Assembly (NCBI GenBank): GCA_021734345.1
Contig: JAIPJC010000011.1
Coordinates: 1 to 44,913, forward strand
DNA: 44,913 nucleotides
Direction: 5' to 3'
Source: Kiritimatiellales bacterium
GTDB lineage: Bacteria > Verrucomicrobiota > Kiritimatiellia > Kiritimatiellales > Pontiellaceae
Of the stretch, positions 9,601 to 17,860 are shown piece by piece. Below the pieces are notes generated by a model. That model was not told the origin of the DNA. It searched no databases and saw only the letters and a program-made list of their open reading frames with translations. Position 1 is the first letter of the stretch, and each line of letters opens with the position of its first letter. The position numbers were made by a program, and so were the translations under genes.

Positions 9601-9660
9601 CTTTTCCACCAACGGGTTCTTCAAGATCACATCCCAGCCCGTCGACCCGGTAACCGACTG
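9601..9660 (+). pseudogene. Duplicated 3' end of the alpha/beta-hydrolase gene
   Basis: Near-identical to 6241-6300 (only about 3 mismatches in 60 nt); encodes the same ...STNGFFKITSQPVDPVTD-stop tail with TGA instead of TAA. Confidence 0.9.
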
Positions 9661-9747
9661 AACATAGTCGTTCGCCCTACCACCCCGCCCCTTGCCGCCT
9701 GAACGCTATTCTATTCCAAACACCTAAAAAACATTCCAAATCACAAT

Positions 9748-9794
9748 CTGACCCGAAACTAACATCTAACAACCCACTCACATTCTCCTAACAT
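9748..9794 (+). promoter_or_regulatory. Candidate Pho-box array upstream of porin
   Basis: CTGACCC-gaaa-CTAACAT then CTAACAA-ccca-CTCACAT-tctc-CTAACAT: 7-bp units with 4-nt spacers (11-nt period). Confidence 0.55.
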
Positions 9795-9968
9795 TAGGAA
9801 TCTAACTTTTCTCCCATGCAAAGGGGACAGGTTAACCAGATGGAAACAAAAGCCCGGATAATCCGGGACTGCAAAGAGGTTCCATCGCCCCCTTGCTAGA
9901 TTTTGATGCCGGCAAAAGAGCCGCAGGCAACCCTAAGCAATATAACCCTAACGAAAGGATGAAAGTAG

Positions 9969-11129
9969 ATGAATAAGAAAGCCATATACAGCATCGCCAC
10001 CGGACTCGCGGCTTCCGTGTTGACGGCCTTCGCAGCCGACACAACCGCCGAACCATCCGTATACGACAAGATCTGGTCCAATACCGAACTCGTGAACAAC
10101 AAGGATGCAACGGTTCTCCAGAAGCTCTCGATTGTCGGACGCCTGCAGGGCGATACCGTCTATTTCAACTCTGAGGATAGTGGCGAATTCCAGGATGATG
10201 TCTGGCGCCGGTTCCGCATGGGTGGCAAGGCAAAACTCTTCAATGATTTCCTTATCCACGCAGAAATGGATCTAAACCTGAACAAGGCAGACTCCGGATC
10301 GTGGGATGAGTTCTACGTGCGCCTGACCGATGCCTATCTCGGTTGGGAACCCTCGAAGGCGGTCGACCTGAAACTCGGCAAGCAATCCGCCCCCTTCACC
10401 TTGGACGGCGGAACCTCCTCCACCAAGCTCTATACCCCGGAACGCAGCATTGTCGCGAACAACCTCTGGTTCTCGACCGAATACTTCACCGGCGTCGGTG
10501 CATCAGGGAAGGCTGAAGAATGGGACTGGCGCGCAGGCGGATATTCCGCCAGCGGAGAGGCGGAATTCGGCCACTTCGAAAGCGGCTATTTCGGGTTGCT
10601 TTCAGGCGGGCACAAGGTTGGAAAAGACGGTTCGCTTCGCCTCGACTACGTCTACAACAATCCTGACTATACTGGAGTCCAGAAAGATTCAAGCTACATA
10701 GTCGGAAGCCGCAAGCTCAAGCACATCGCATCGCTCGTCTACAAGCAGAAGGTGAGCGAAAAGTTTGAAATCTGGTCCGACCTGTCCGGCGCAACCGGCA
10801 TCAATACGCAGGGAAACCTATTCGGCATTGAAATCATGCCGATGTACAACATCAGCAAAACACTACAGCTCGTCGCCCAGTATGCCGGCGTAACCGACCT
10901 GGAAGGAAATTCCGACGTCATCATGTCCACCTATGCCCAGAAAAATGCAGGCAAAAAAGGCACCGTGGAAACCTCGCACAACATGCTGCTGGGCTTCAAC
11001 TGGTTCCTCTACGGGCACAAACTGAAGTGGCAGAATGCCGTGGAATACAACTATGGTCAAAACATGGCCAACTCCGGCAAAGACTACAACGGATTCGGTC
11101 TAACCTCCGCCCTCCGCGTCAGCTGGTAA
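9969..11129 (+). CDS. Phosphate-selective porin O/P-like outer-membrane protein
   Basis: Signal peptide, beta-barrel pattern, LKLGKQSAPFTLDGGTSSTKLYTPERSIVANNLW, C-terminal SALRVSW; located in a phosphate gene cluster. Confidence 0.8.
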   Translation: MNKKAIYSIATGLAASVLTAFAADTTAEPSVYDKIWSNTELVNNKDATVLQKLSIVGRLQGDTVYFNSEDSGEFQDDVWRRFRMGGKAKLFNDFLIHAEMDLNLNKADSGSWDEFYVRLTDAYLGWEPSKAVDLKLGKQSAPFTLDGGTSSTKLYTPERSIVANNLWFSTEYFTGVGASGKAEEWDWRAGGYSASGEAEFGHFESGYFGLLSGGHKVGKDGSLRLDYVYNNPDYTGVQKDSSYIVGSRKLKHIASLVYKQKVSEKFEIWSDLSGATGINTQGNLFGIEIMPMYNISKTLQLVAQYAGVTDLEGNSDVIMSTYAQKNAGKKGTVETSHNMLLGFNWFLYGHKLKWQNAVEYNYGQNMANSGKDYNGFGLTSALRVSW

Positions 11130-11156
11130 AAACCGGCCCGCTTCAAAACAAGATCA

Positions 11157-11184
11157 AAAGGCGTCCATCCGGGCGCCTTTTTTT
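11157..11184 (+). terminator. Terminator after porin gene
   Basis: aaaggcgtccatccgggcgccttttttt stem plus T-tract. Confidence 0.75.
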
Positions 11185-11209
11185 GCATTTATCCCTCGCA
11201 AACTAATCC

Positions 11210-11225
11210 TTAATGGAATTTAAGG
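11210..11225 (+). promoter_or_regulatory. Candidate response-regulator operator TTAATGGAATTTAAGG
   Basis: Direct TTAA repeats with 10-nt period, 75 nt upstream of the b561/EB_dh gene; matches a second copy at 16487-16502. Confidence 0.45.
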
Positions 11226-11300
11226 GTTAATACCTTCCCCGCCCAAGATGTTGACGGCTATATTGGGTGGGTTTAAATCAACTTTGCATGAAGGAGCTCC

Positions 11301-12815
11301 ATGAAACAAAAGAAGATATCACCCTACCACCACTTGTTCCGTGTTTTGCACTGGGTGCTGGCCATCGCCATGCCGCTATTGATCTACACCGGCGTGGGCC
11401 TGCATTCCATCGCCCGCCCGGACTGGTCGCTGATCGACGCGTATGTTTCGTGGTTTCCCGGCGGACGCATCATGTTCCTGCACCTTATCGGCGCACTGTG
11501 CTTTGTTCCGGCCGCCATTATTTCCGCAGTCATTTTCCTTAAACGCTATCAAGCATCCAGTGTTTGGACCTGGCGCTGGGTGGCCAACTTCCTCCTGCTG
11601 ATCGGCGCTCTCATCTCCTTCACCACTGCATTCGGACTGCTCTACAACGTCCCGAATGGACTCTACCAGGTCGCCCGCTTCATTCATTCCTGCAGCGGAT
11701 TGGTTCTTCTGCCGCTCGCCTTTATTGTGCATGTAATTCTGGCTCTCACGGTGCACATAAAAGTACTACCCTTTGTCTTCTTCCCGTTCCGCCATCCAAA
11801 ATGGTCAACCTTCATATGGATCCCGATCGTGGCGGTAGTTACGACCGCAGCAATCAATCAACTCCCTGTAAAGCAATCGGCGAGTCACCGGTTGTTGGCT
11901 GAAAAAATCGGCGATGTCCCAATCGACATAAAAGCCGTTCCCGACCTTAACTGGGATGCCGCCCGTCCGCTGAAGACCCGTCTCGTCAACGGCGTCGGCT
12001 TCGACAAGGGCGTTACCCGGCTCGAACTGCGCGCCATGTACGACAACACCTATCTCTATATGCGCGCGCAATGGGAAGACGACACCGACAGTACCGTGTA
12101 CTGGCCCATCCAAAAAACGGCCGAGGGCTGGAAATACCTGCAGAACTCCCTGAATGACGAACAGGAATTGTATGAGGACAAATTTGCCCTGCTCTTCCCG
12201 ATCGATCAAAGCGTGCTATTCGACCAGGTCGGCTGCGCGGCCTATTGCCACCAAAGCTCCGACACCAAACGCTTCCCCTACGGCTACAAGGCCTCCAAAG
12301 ATCCGCTGGATGTGTGGCACTGGAAAGCTGCCCGCACCGACCCCATGGGCTATGTCGATGATAAATATTGGCAGGGCCACGACACCAGCCTCACGGACGT
12401 CGGGCGGAAATCCGACAGCGGTGACAAAGCCGGCTACTTAAAAAACATCTCGGAAGACCACACCCATCCGCTTTATCTGCCGAAGGATGAAAACAGTGTC
12501 ATCAAAGGGGCTATCCTGCAATCCGGGGCGGTGGAATACACCGAAGAGCTTGGCGCAAGAATACCCGAAGGCACCATTATCCCCGGCCTCGTGATCCATG
12601 ACATTCAAGGCGACCGAGGCGACATCCGGTGCGTCTCCGAATATAAAGACGGCATACATACTCTCTGGATGCGGCGGCAGCTCGATACCGGCAGCGAATA
12701 CGACGTCCTTTTCACGCCTGGCGAATCCGTATCCTTTGCAGCATCTGCATTTGACCATGCCGCCAAGCGCCATGCGTACAACATGACCTCCTACAAGCTT
12801 CTGCTTAAAAAATGA
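11301..12815 (+). CDS. Membrane cytochrome b561-like protein fused to ethylbenzene-dehydrogenase-type heme-binding domain
   Basis: N-terminal TM helices with conserved His (HHLFRVLHWVLAIAMP, FLHLIGALC, FIHSCSGLVLLPLAFIVHVILALTVH); C-terminal EB_dh-like domain (MYDNTYLYMRAQWEDDTDS..., VGCAAYCHQSSDTKRFPYGYKASKDPLDVWHWKAARTDPMGYVDDKYW). Confidence 0.8.
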   Translation: MKQKKISPYHHLFRVLHWVLAIAMPLLIYTGVGLHSIARPDWSLIDAYVSWFPGGRIMFLHLIGALCFVPAAIISAVIFLKRYQASSVWTWRWVANFLLLIGALISFTTAFGLLYNVPNGLYQVARFIHSCSGLVLLPLAFIVHVILALTVHIKVLPFVFFPFRHPKWSTFIWIPIVAVVTTAAINQLPVKQSASHRLLAEKIGDVPIDIKAVPDLNWDAARPLKTRLVNGVGFDKGVTRLELRAMYDNTYLYMRAQWEDDTDSTVYWPIQKTAEGWKYLQNSLNDEQELYEDKFALLFPIDQSVLFDQVGCAAYCHQSSDTKRFPYGYKASKDPLDVWHWKAARTDPMGYVDDKYWQGHDTSLTDVGRKSDSGDKAGYLKNISEDHTHPLYLPKDENSVIKGAILQSGAVEYTEELGARIPEGTIIPGLVIHDIQGDRGDIRCVSEYKDGIHTLWMRRQLDTGSEYDVLFTPGESVSFAASAFDHAAKRHAYNMTSYKLLLKK

Positions 12816-14734
12816 GCCCTCCCAAGACGCCATCCAAACATATCGGCGGAGGGCTCCTCGGGAAGGTGAAGGATCTTCTCGGACTTTCGGGCGGCAAGCA
12901 GACCTTGATCAGCCCAACGGCATCCCTGTCGGTACGGACGGGAAAAGCCGCCGGCGCAAAGGATTTCCAATGGCTGGAAAAAAATATTCCATGCCAGAAA
13001 GCCTGCCCTGCTTCGACCGATATCCCCGCCTACCTCACGGCCGTGCACGAGGGCGACCACGACGCGGCCTACCGCATCAACCTGCGCGACAATATCTTCC
13101 CTGCCGTCCTCGGCCGCGTCTGCTCGCGCCCATGCGAAGCCGCCTGTCGGCATGGCTGGGAGGGCCTAGGCGAACCGGTCTCCATCTGTTTTTCCAAGCG
13201 CTCGGCCGCCGACTTCAAGAATCAGGATCTTGTACTCATGGAGCCGTGGTTTGGTTCCAGCGGAAAAACTATTGCCATCGTCGGGGCTGGACCAGCCGGC
13301 TTGACGGCCGCCCGCAATCTGGCATTGCTGGGTCACCGCGTCACCGTCTACGAAAAACACGACAAGCCCGGCGGCATGATGAACCAAGGGATTCCCGCCT
13401 TCCGTCTGCCACGCGAAACGATTGAAAAAGAGATCGCGCAGATCGCCGCGCTTGGCGTCGATATTGTCTGCAACACCGAAATCGGGAAAACCATTCAACT
13501 CGCTGAACTAACCACAAATAACGATGCGGTGATCATGGCCGCCGGGACGCTCCTACCGAACATGCTGAATCTGCCAGGCAAGGAACTCGACGGTATTCGG
13601 CATGGGCTGGACTTCCTGTTGGAGGTCAATCAAACCGGTTCCGCAAAAGTTGGAGAGCGCGTAATCGTGATCGGCGGCGGGTTTACAGCCATGGACTGTG
13701 CGCGCACCGCCCGCCGACTCGGAGCCACCACCGTCCAGCTCGATGAAGAGTGGCACCAGAAAGCGTTGCCCGGCTCCATCCTTCGCATCCCGAAAGATCT
13801 GGTCAACGTCTGGTATCGCCGATCGGTCGACGAAATGCCGATCACACCCGGCGAACTCGACGAACTGGAAAACGAACATATTCCACTCGAATGCATGGTC
13901 AGCCCCAAAGCCTACATCGGAAAAAACGGACATGTGGCCGCGATGCAGTTCATCCGTACCGAGCTCGGCGAACCAGACGCATCCGGTCGTCGCCAACCGA
14001 TCGAAATCACCGGAAGCGAGTTTGAAATTGAAGTCGACACCGTACTGCTGGCGACCAGCCAGTTTCCAGACACCTCTTGGATCGATGAATCCCTTGCCCC
14101 GGCACTAACCAAAGAAAATGGCTGGCTCAAGGGCGATGGAAAACATGCGACCGAACATAAAAAAATCTTTGCGGCCGGAGACTTTGCCGAAGGGGCCAAC
14201 TCCCTGATCCAGGCGATTGCCCATGCCAAGGCCTGCGCCCGCAAAGTGGATACTTTTCTAATGGGCGAAGAACGCCTCAAAGACGTTGTGGTGATTGAAG
14301 ACGTAAAAAAGACCGGCCGCAAGCGAGAGATGGATTGGGTCGGTCAGCAAAAAATGCCAACGACTCCCCTCACCCATCGGGATCTGCCGACCGAAGTGGA
14401 GCTTGGATACGATGAACAACTGTCCGTCACCGAGGCGCAGCGTTGCTACCGTTGCCACTACAAGTTCGAGATTGATCAGGATAAATGCATTCTCTGCGAT
14501 GTCTGCATCAAAGCCAGGGCCCGTCCCGAGTGCATCCTCCAGCTCAAGGAACTTCGTCACGACGACGAAGGACGCGTCGTGTCGTGGGAGGTTGCCGATA
14601 CACCACACGACATCAAGATGATCTGGATCAACGAAGAAGAGTGCATCCGTTGCAACGCCTGTCTGGAAGTCTGCCCAGCATACGCCATCACCATTCAGAA
14701 AGTTTCGCTCGCCACCGAACCGGCTTGCCCGTAG
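12812..14734 (+). CDS. GltD-like FAD-dependent oxidoreductase with N- and C-terminal Fe-S cysteine motifs
   Basis: N-terminal CQKACPASTDIPAYL...VCSRPCEAACRHGW; FAD/NAD(P) motifs IAIVGAGPAGLTAARNLALLGHRVTVYEK and VIVIGGGFTAMDCARTARRLGA; C-terminal CILCDVC and CIRCNACLEVCP. 4-nt overlap with the upstream CDS. Confidence 0.88.
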   Translation: MSPPKTPSKHIGGGLLGKVKDLLGLSGGKQTLISPTASLSVRTGKAAGAKDFQWLEKNIPCQKACPASTDIPAYLTAVHEGDHDAAYRINLRDNIFPAVLGRVCSRPCEAACRHGWEGLGEPVSICFSKRSAADFKNQDLVLMEPWFGSSGKTIAIVGAGPAGLTAARNLALLGHRVTVYEKHDKPGGMMNQGIPAFRLPRETIEKEIAQIAALGVDIVCNTEIGKTIQLAELTTNNDAVIMAAGTLLPNMLNLPGKELDGIRHGLDFLLEVNQTGSAKVGERVIVIGGGFTAMDCARTARRLGATTVQLDEEWHQKALPGSILRIPKDLVNVWYRRSVDEMPITPGELDELENEHIPLECMVSPKAYIGKNGHVAAMQFIRTELGEPDASGRRQPIEITGSEFEIEVDTVLLATSQFPDTSWIDESLAPALTKENGWLKGDGKHATEHKKIFAAGDFAEGANSLIQAIAHAKACARKVDTFLMGEERLKDVVVIEDVKKTGRKREMDWVGQQKMPTTPLTHRDLPTEVELGYDEQLSVTEAQRCYRCHYKFEIDQDKCILCDVCIKARARPECILQLKELRHDDEGRVVSWEVADTPHDIKMIWINEEECIRCNACLEVCPAYAITIQKVSLATEPACP

Positions 14735-14760
14735 CCCTTTCGGTTTGATACGAACCCTCC

Positions 14761-15444
14761 ATGCACTTGCTCATCATCGAAGACAACCGCCGGATCGCAC
14801 AAAGCCTTGAGCGTGGCCTGACCGAATCCGGCCACACTACGCAAACGGCCGAAACGGGCATGGTTGCCTTGTCTATCCTGAAGGAGCAGCTAGTTGAACT
14901 GGTGGTGCTCGATCTGGGACTTCCCGACATGGACGGCATGGAACTCCTGCCAGAAATTCGCAAACTGCACCCGTCCCTCCCCGTCATCATCCTGACCGCC
15001 CGCGGTGAAATAGAGAGTCGGGTGGCCGGACTCGATGCCGGAGCCGACGACTACCTCGTGAAACCCTTTGCCTTTTCCGAACTCGTTGCCCGAATTCGGG
15101 CATTGGAAAGGAGAAATACCAGGGGAGTCGCTCCTCAAATCCGCATTAAAGACCTTATGCTCAATCCCATCCAACGCACCGCGGTGCGCGGCGCAACGAC
15201 CCTCGATCTCACCCCTCGGGAGTTCGATCTACTCCTATGCCTGTCGCAGCACACAGGCGAGCCGGTATCACGCGAAATGCTTGCGCGAGAAGTCTGGAAC
15301 ATCACATCCCGTGCAGTGCCGTTCGACAACATCATGGACGTCCACATGTCCAATCTTCGAAAAAAAATCGATGCCGGATTCGCGGTTAAACTCATCCATA
15401 CCGTCCGCGGCATCGGGTTTGTCCTGGGAGATATCCAACCATGA
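14761..15444 (+). CDS. OmpR/QseB-type response regulator
   Basis: MHLLIIEDNRRIAQSLERGL, VVLDLGLPDMDGMELL, VIILTARGEIESRVAGLDAGADDYLVKPFAFSELVARIRALERR, plus winged-helix domain. Confidence 0.93.
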   Translation: MHLLIIEDNRRIAQSLERGLTESGHTTQTAETGMVALSILKEQLVELVVLDLGLPDMDGMELLPEIRKLHPSLPVIILTARGEIESRVAGLDAGADDYLVKPFAFSELVARIRALERRNTRGVAPQIRIKDLMLNPIQRTAVRGATTLDLTPREFDLLLCLSQHTGEPVSREMLAREVWNITSRAVPFDNIMDVHMSNLRKKIDAGFAVKLIHTVRGIGFVLGDIQP

Positions 15445-16490
15445 AGCAAGCCCCGATCCGGATCCGGTATTTTTCACAACTGACTTTGCTGCTGTTAGCC
15501 TCCTATATCCTTTTTTTCGGGATACTGTGCCTCGTAGAATTTCGCAAGGCCTACGTCGACCCCACAAAAATGGCGGAGGCCTCCCATGAGGTAGCCATTT
15601 TTTTCATCGTGGGTTTCGTCTCGCTGCCTCTCGCGCTGCTGCTGGCATGGCATATGACCCGTCGCCTGCTTCAGCCACTCCACAAGATGGTCCAAACCGC
15701 CGAGCAGATCGGCAATGGCGACTTTTCCAAACGGATCCAACTCAACCGGACCTACGACGATCTCGACCAGCTGGCCACCAGCTTTAATCTGGCGTTCGAC
15801 CGCTACGAAGACGCCGTGGAAAAGCTTAAGCACTTCGGTGCCGATGCCGCCCATCAGCTGCGCACCCCGCTCACCTCCATTCGCAGCGTCGGAGAGATCA
15901 CCCTGCTCAAAACCCGTTCGCCCGAAGAGTACGAAGAGTGCCTGCACCAGATTCTTGAGGATATCCACGACCTGTCCATCACCATCGACCAGTTGCTGTT
16001 GCTGGCCCGTCTGGAGACCGGATCGATACAACGTTCCTTTGAAAAAACGGCACTCGAAGATTCCATCATCCGGGCCGCCGACCGCTTCCAACCCTTGCTT
16101 GACGAAAAAAAAATCGGGCTGATCATCAACGCAACCGGTTCCAGCTTTATTTTTGGAGCACCCGCCCTGATCGACCAGGTTTTTGCCAACCTGCTAGACA
16201 ATGCCATTCGCTTTACATCTTCGGGCGGACACATATGGATCGCTCTAGAAAATATAAACCAGCAGGTCAGATGCACCTTCGAAGACAGCGGAACAGGCAT
16301 ATCCGACGCAATGCTCCAACATGTTTTTGAACGGTTCCAACGGGACAAATCATCCGATACCAGCGGCAGCGGGCTTGGCCTAGCCATCGTGAAGAATATC
16401 GTCGACGCCCATCAGGGCACCATTGAAGCCGGCACAGGATCGCAAGCCAACGGAGCCCGGTTCATCATGTGCCTTCCCGCGCTACCTTAA
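15441..16490 (+). CDS. Sensor histidine kinase (HAMP, HisKA, HATPase)
   Basis: FGADAAHQLRTPLTSIRSVGEI H-box; NLLDNAIRFTSSGG; GSGLGLAIVKNIVDAHQG; overlaps the upstream regulator by 4 nt. Confidence 0.92.
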   Translation: MKQAPIRIRYFSQLTLLLLASYILFFGILCLVEFRKAYVDPTKMAEASHEVAIFFIVGFVSLPLALLLAWHMTRRLLQPLHKMVQTAEQIGNGDFSKRIQLNRTYDDLDQLATSFNLAFDRYEDAVEKLKHFGADAAHQLRTPLTSIRSVGEITLLKTRSPEEYEECLHQILEDIHDLSITIDQLLLLARLETGSIQRSFEKTALEDSIIRAADRFQPLLDEKKIGLIINATGSSFIFGAPALIDQVFANLLDNAIRFTSSGGHIWIALENINQQVRCTFEDSGTGISDAMLQHVFERFQRDKSSDTSGSGLGLAIVKNIVDAHQGTIEAGTGSQANGARFIMCLPALP

Positions 16491-16502
16491 GCGAAATTAA
16501 GC
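16487..16502 (+). promoter_or_regulatory. Candidate response-regulator operator TTAAGCGAAATTAAGC
   Basis: Direct TTAAGC repeats with 10-nt period, 44 nt upstream of the ATG at 16547; same architecture as 11210-11225. Confidence 0.45.
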
Positions 16503-16546
16503 ACGGCCACCTTTTTCTTTTCCCACGGGACTCCTACATTGTCTGG

Positions 16547-17734
16547 ATGAAACTGTTGCACACAAAACGGTTGATCGCCACGATGGTGTTTGGATTCGGA
16601 TCCATTTCCGGCGCGACGGATTCCAGCTGGAAAACCATCGCCACCAACACCACCATTTACGGCAAGACCGGCGTAGCCTTTAACAGCATCGCGTTTCACC
16701 GCGGCGACACAGCGAATCGAAGCCTTGCATGGGGTTTTGGAGAGCTGGGCGCCACATCGGGAAAGCACCTTGGGCTTCAAGGCGGCATCTACACCCTCGT
16801 CCCGGTTGAGCTATGGGAAAGCCAACCCGGCAACTATGAAACTGTTTTTCGCGACGACTACGCCCTGCGGGATCTCTATCTCGACTTCACTATCCCCGGC
16901 ACCAAAACCACGCTGAGCACGGGCCGGAAAAAATTCGTTAAAACTCCCGCTGTCGACGGCGATTCCCATCAAGGATTCCAGATTCAAATCAAGGATATCA
17001 AACAGGTCGGAATCACCGCCAGCATCGTCGACCGCTGGATTAACAACTCCGTTACCTTCCTTGATGCCGACGGAATCGACGGATGGAAAGATGTAGGGGA
17101 AACCACGACCTATGCCGATGACTATTTTTATTCCGCGCAGGCTGAGTTGTATCTGGTTCCGGGACGACTGAGCGTCACTCCATTTTTCAATTGGCTCGAC
17201 AATGTTATGGGCGCAGCAGGTTCCAGATGGGACTTCACCCAACCGATCAACGAGGAATGGGCCTTCGGCTTCGACGGCTACTACAATGTGTTCATCAACG
17301 ACCACCCCAAATCGATACATCCCGAATACAGCAACGTCGACATGACGCGCATCCACATGGCCTTGAAACATCAACGTGGTTTCGTTGGATTGGGCTACTA
17401 TGCCTACGGTAAAGGGACACTGCCTACCAAACTCGGGATCTTTGATCGCGACGATCCGCTAGACCAAGACGACCTGATCGGAACCCCGCAAAACGACACC
17501 GATATGTATTACGCCGATTGCGTCTACGACACTGATCGGTTGCGCATCAAAACAAAATATGGAATCGGCGAGAATCGACCGCTTGCAATCCACTTCCAAG
17601 AGTTCAATTTCTGGGTCTTCTACGACATCACGGAACACATTGAAGCAGGCCTCTACTTTATCTATACCGACTATTCCACCCGTGCCGAATACGACTACCA
17701 CCGGACTGGCACCTCCCTGCTTTACAAGTTTTAG
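16547..17734 (+). CDS. Outer-membrane beta-barrel/porin-like protein
   Basis: Start taken at internal Met27 of the listed ORF (MKLLHTKRLIATMVFGFGSISGATDSS signal-like); alternating barrel-like strands; C-terminal aromatic TSLLYKF. Confidence 0.65.
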   Translation: MKLLHTKRLIATMVFGFGSISGATDSSWKTIATNTTIYGKTGVAFNSIAFHRGDTANRSLAWGFGELGATSGKHLGLQGGIYTLVPVELWESQPGNYETVFRDDYALRDLYLDFTIPGTKTTLSTGRKKFVKTPAVDGDSHQGFQIQIKDIKQVGITASIVDRWINNSVTFLDADGIDGWKDVGETTTYADDYFYSAQAELYLVPGRLSVTPFFNWLDNVMGAAGSRWDFTQPINEEWAFGFDGYYNVFINDHPKSIHPEYSNVDMTRIHMALKHQRGFVGLGYYAYGKGTLPTKLGIFDRDDPLDQDDLIGTPQNDTDMYYADCVYDTDRLRIKTKYGIGENRPLAIHFQEFNFWVFYDITEHIEAGLYFIYTDYSTRAEYDYHRTGTSLLYKF

Positions 17735-17770
17735 GGAAAGAAGCTTTTGTGACGAAAAATTCACCGTCCC

Positions 17771-17810
17771 CTAATACACTCCTCATCTACCGCTAACACA
17801 ACGCATTCAT
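17771..17810 (+). promoter_or_regulatory. Candidate Pho-box array upstream of pstS
   Basis: CTAATAC-actc-CTCATCT-accg-CTAACAC-aacg-CATTCAT: four 7-bp units in 11-nt register, about 50 nt upstream of ATG. Confidence 0.6.
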
Positions 17811-17860
17811 CCTGTGCCCGTCGTTAATCAAGAACCGATTAAACCAAAGGAGAATGCGAT

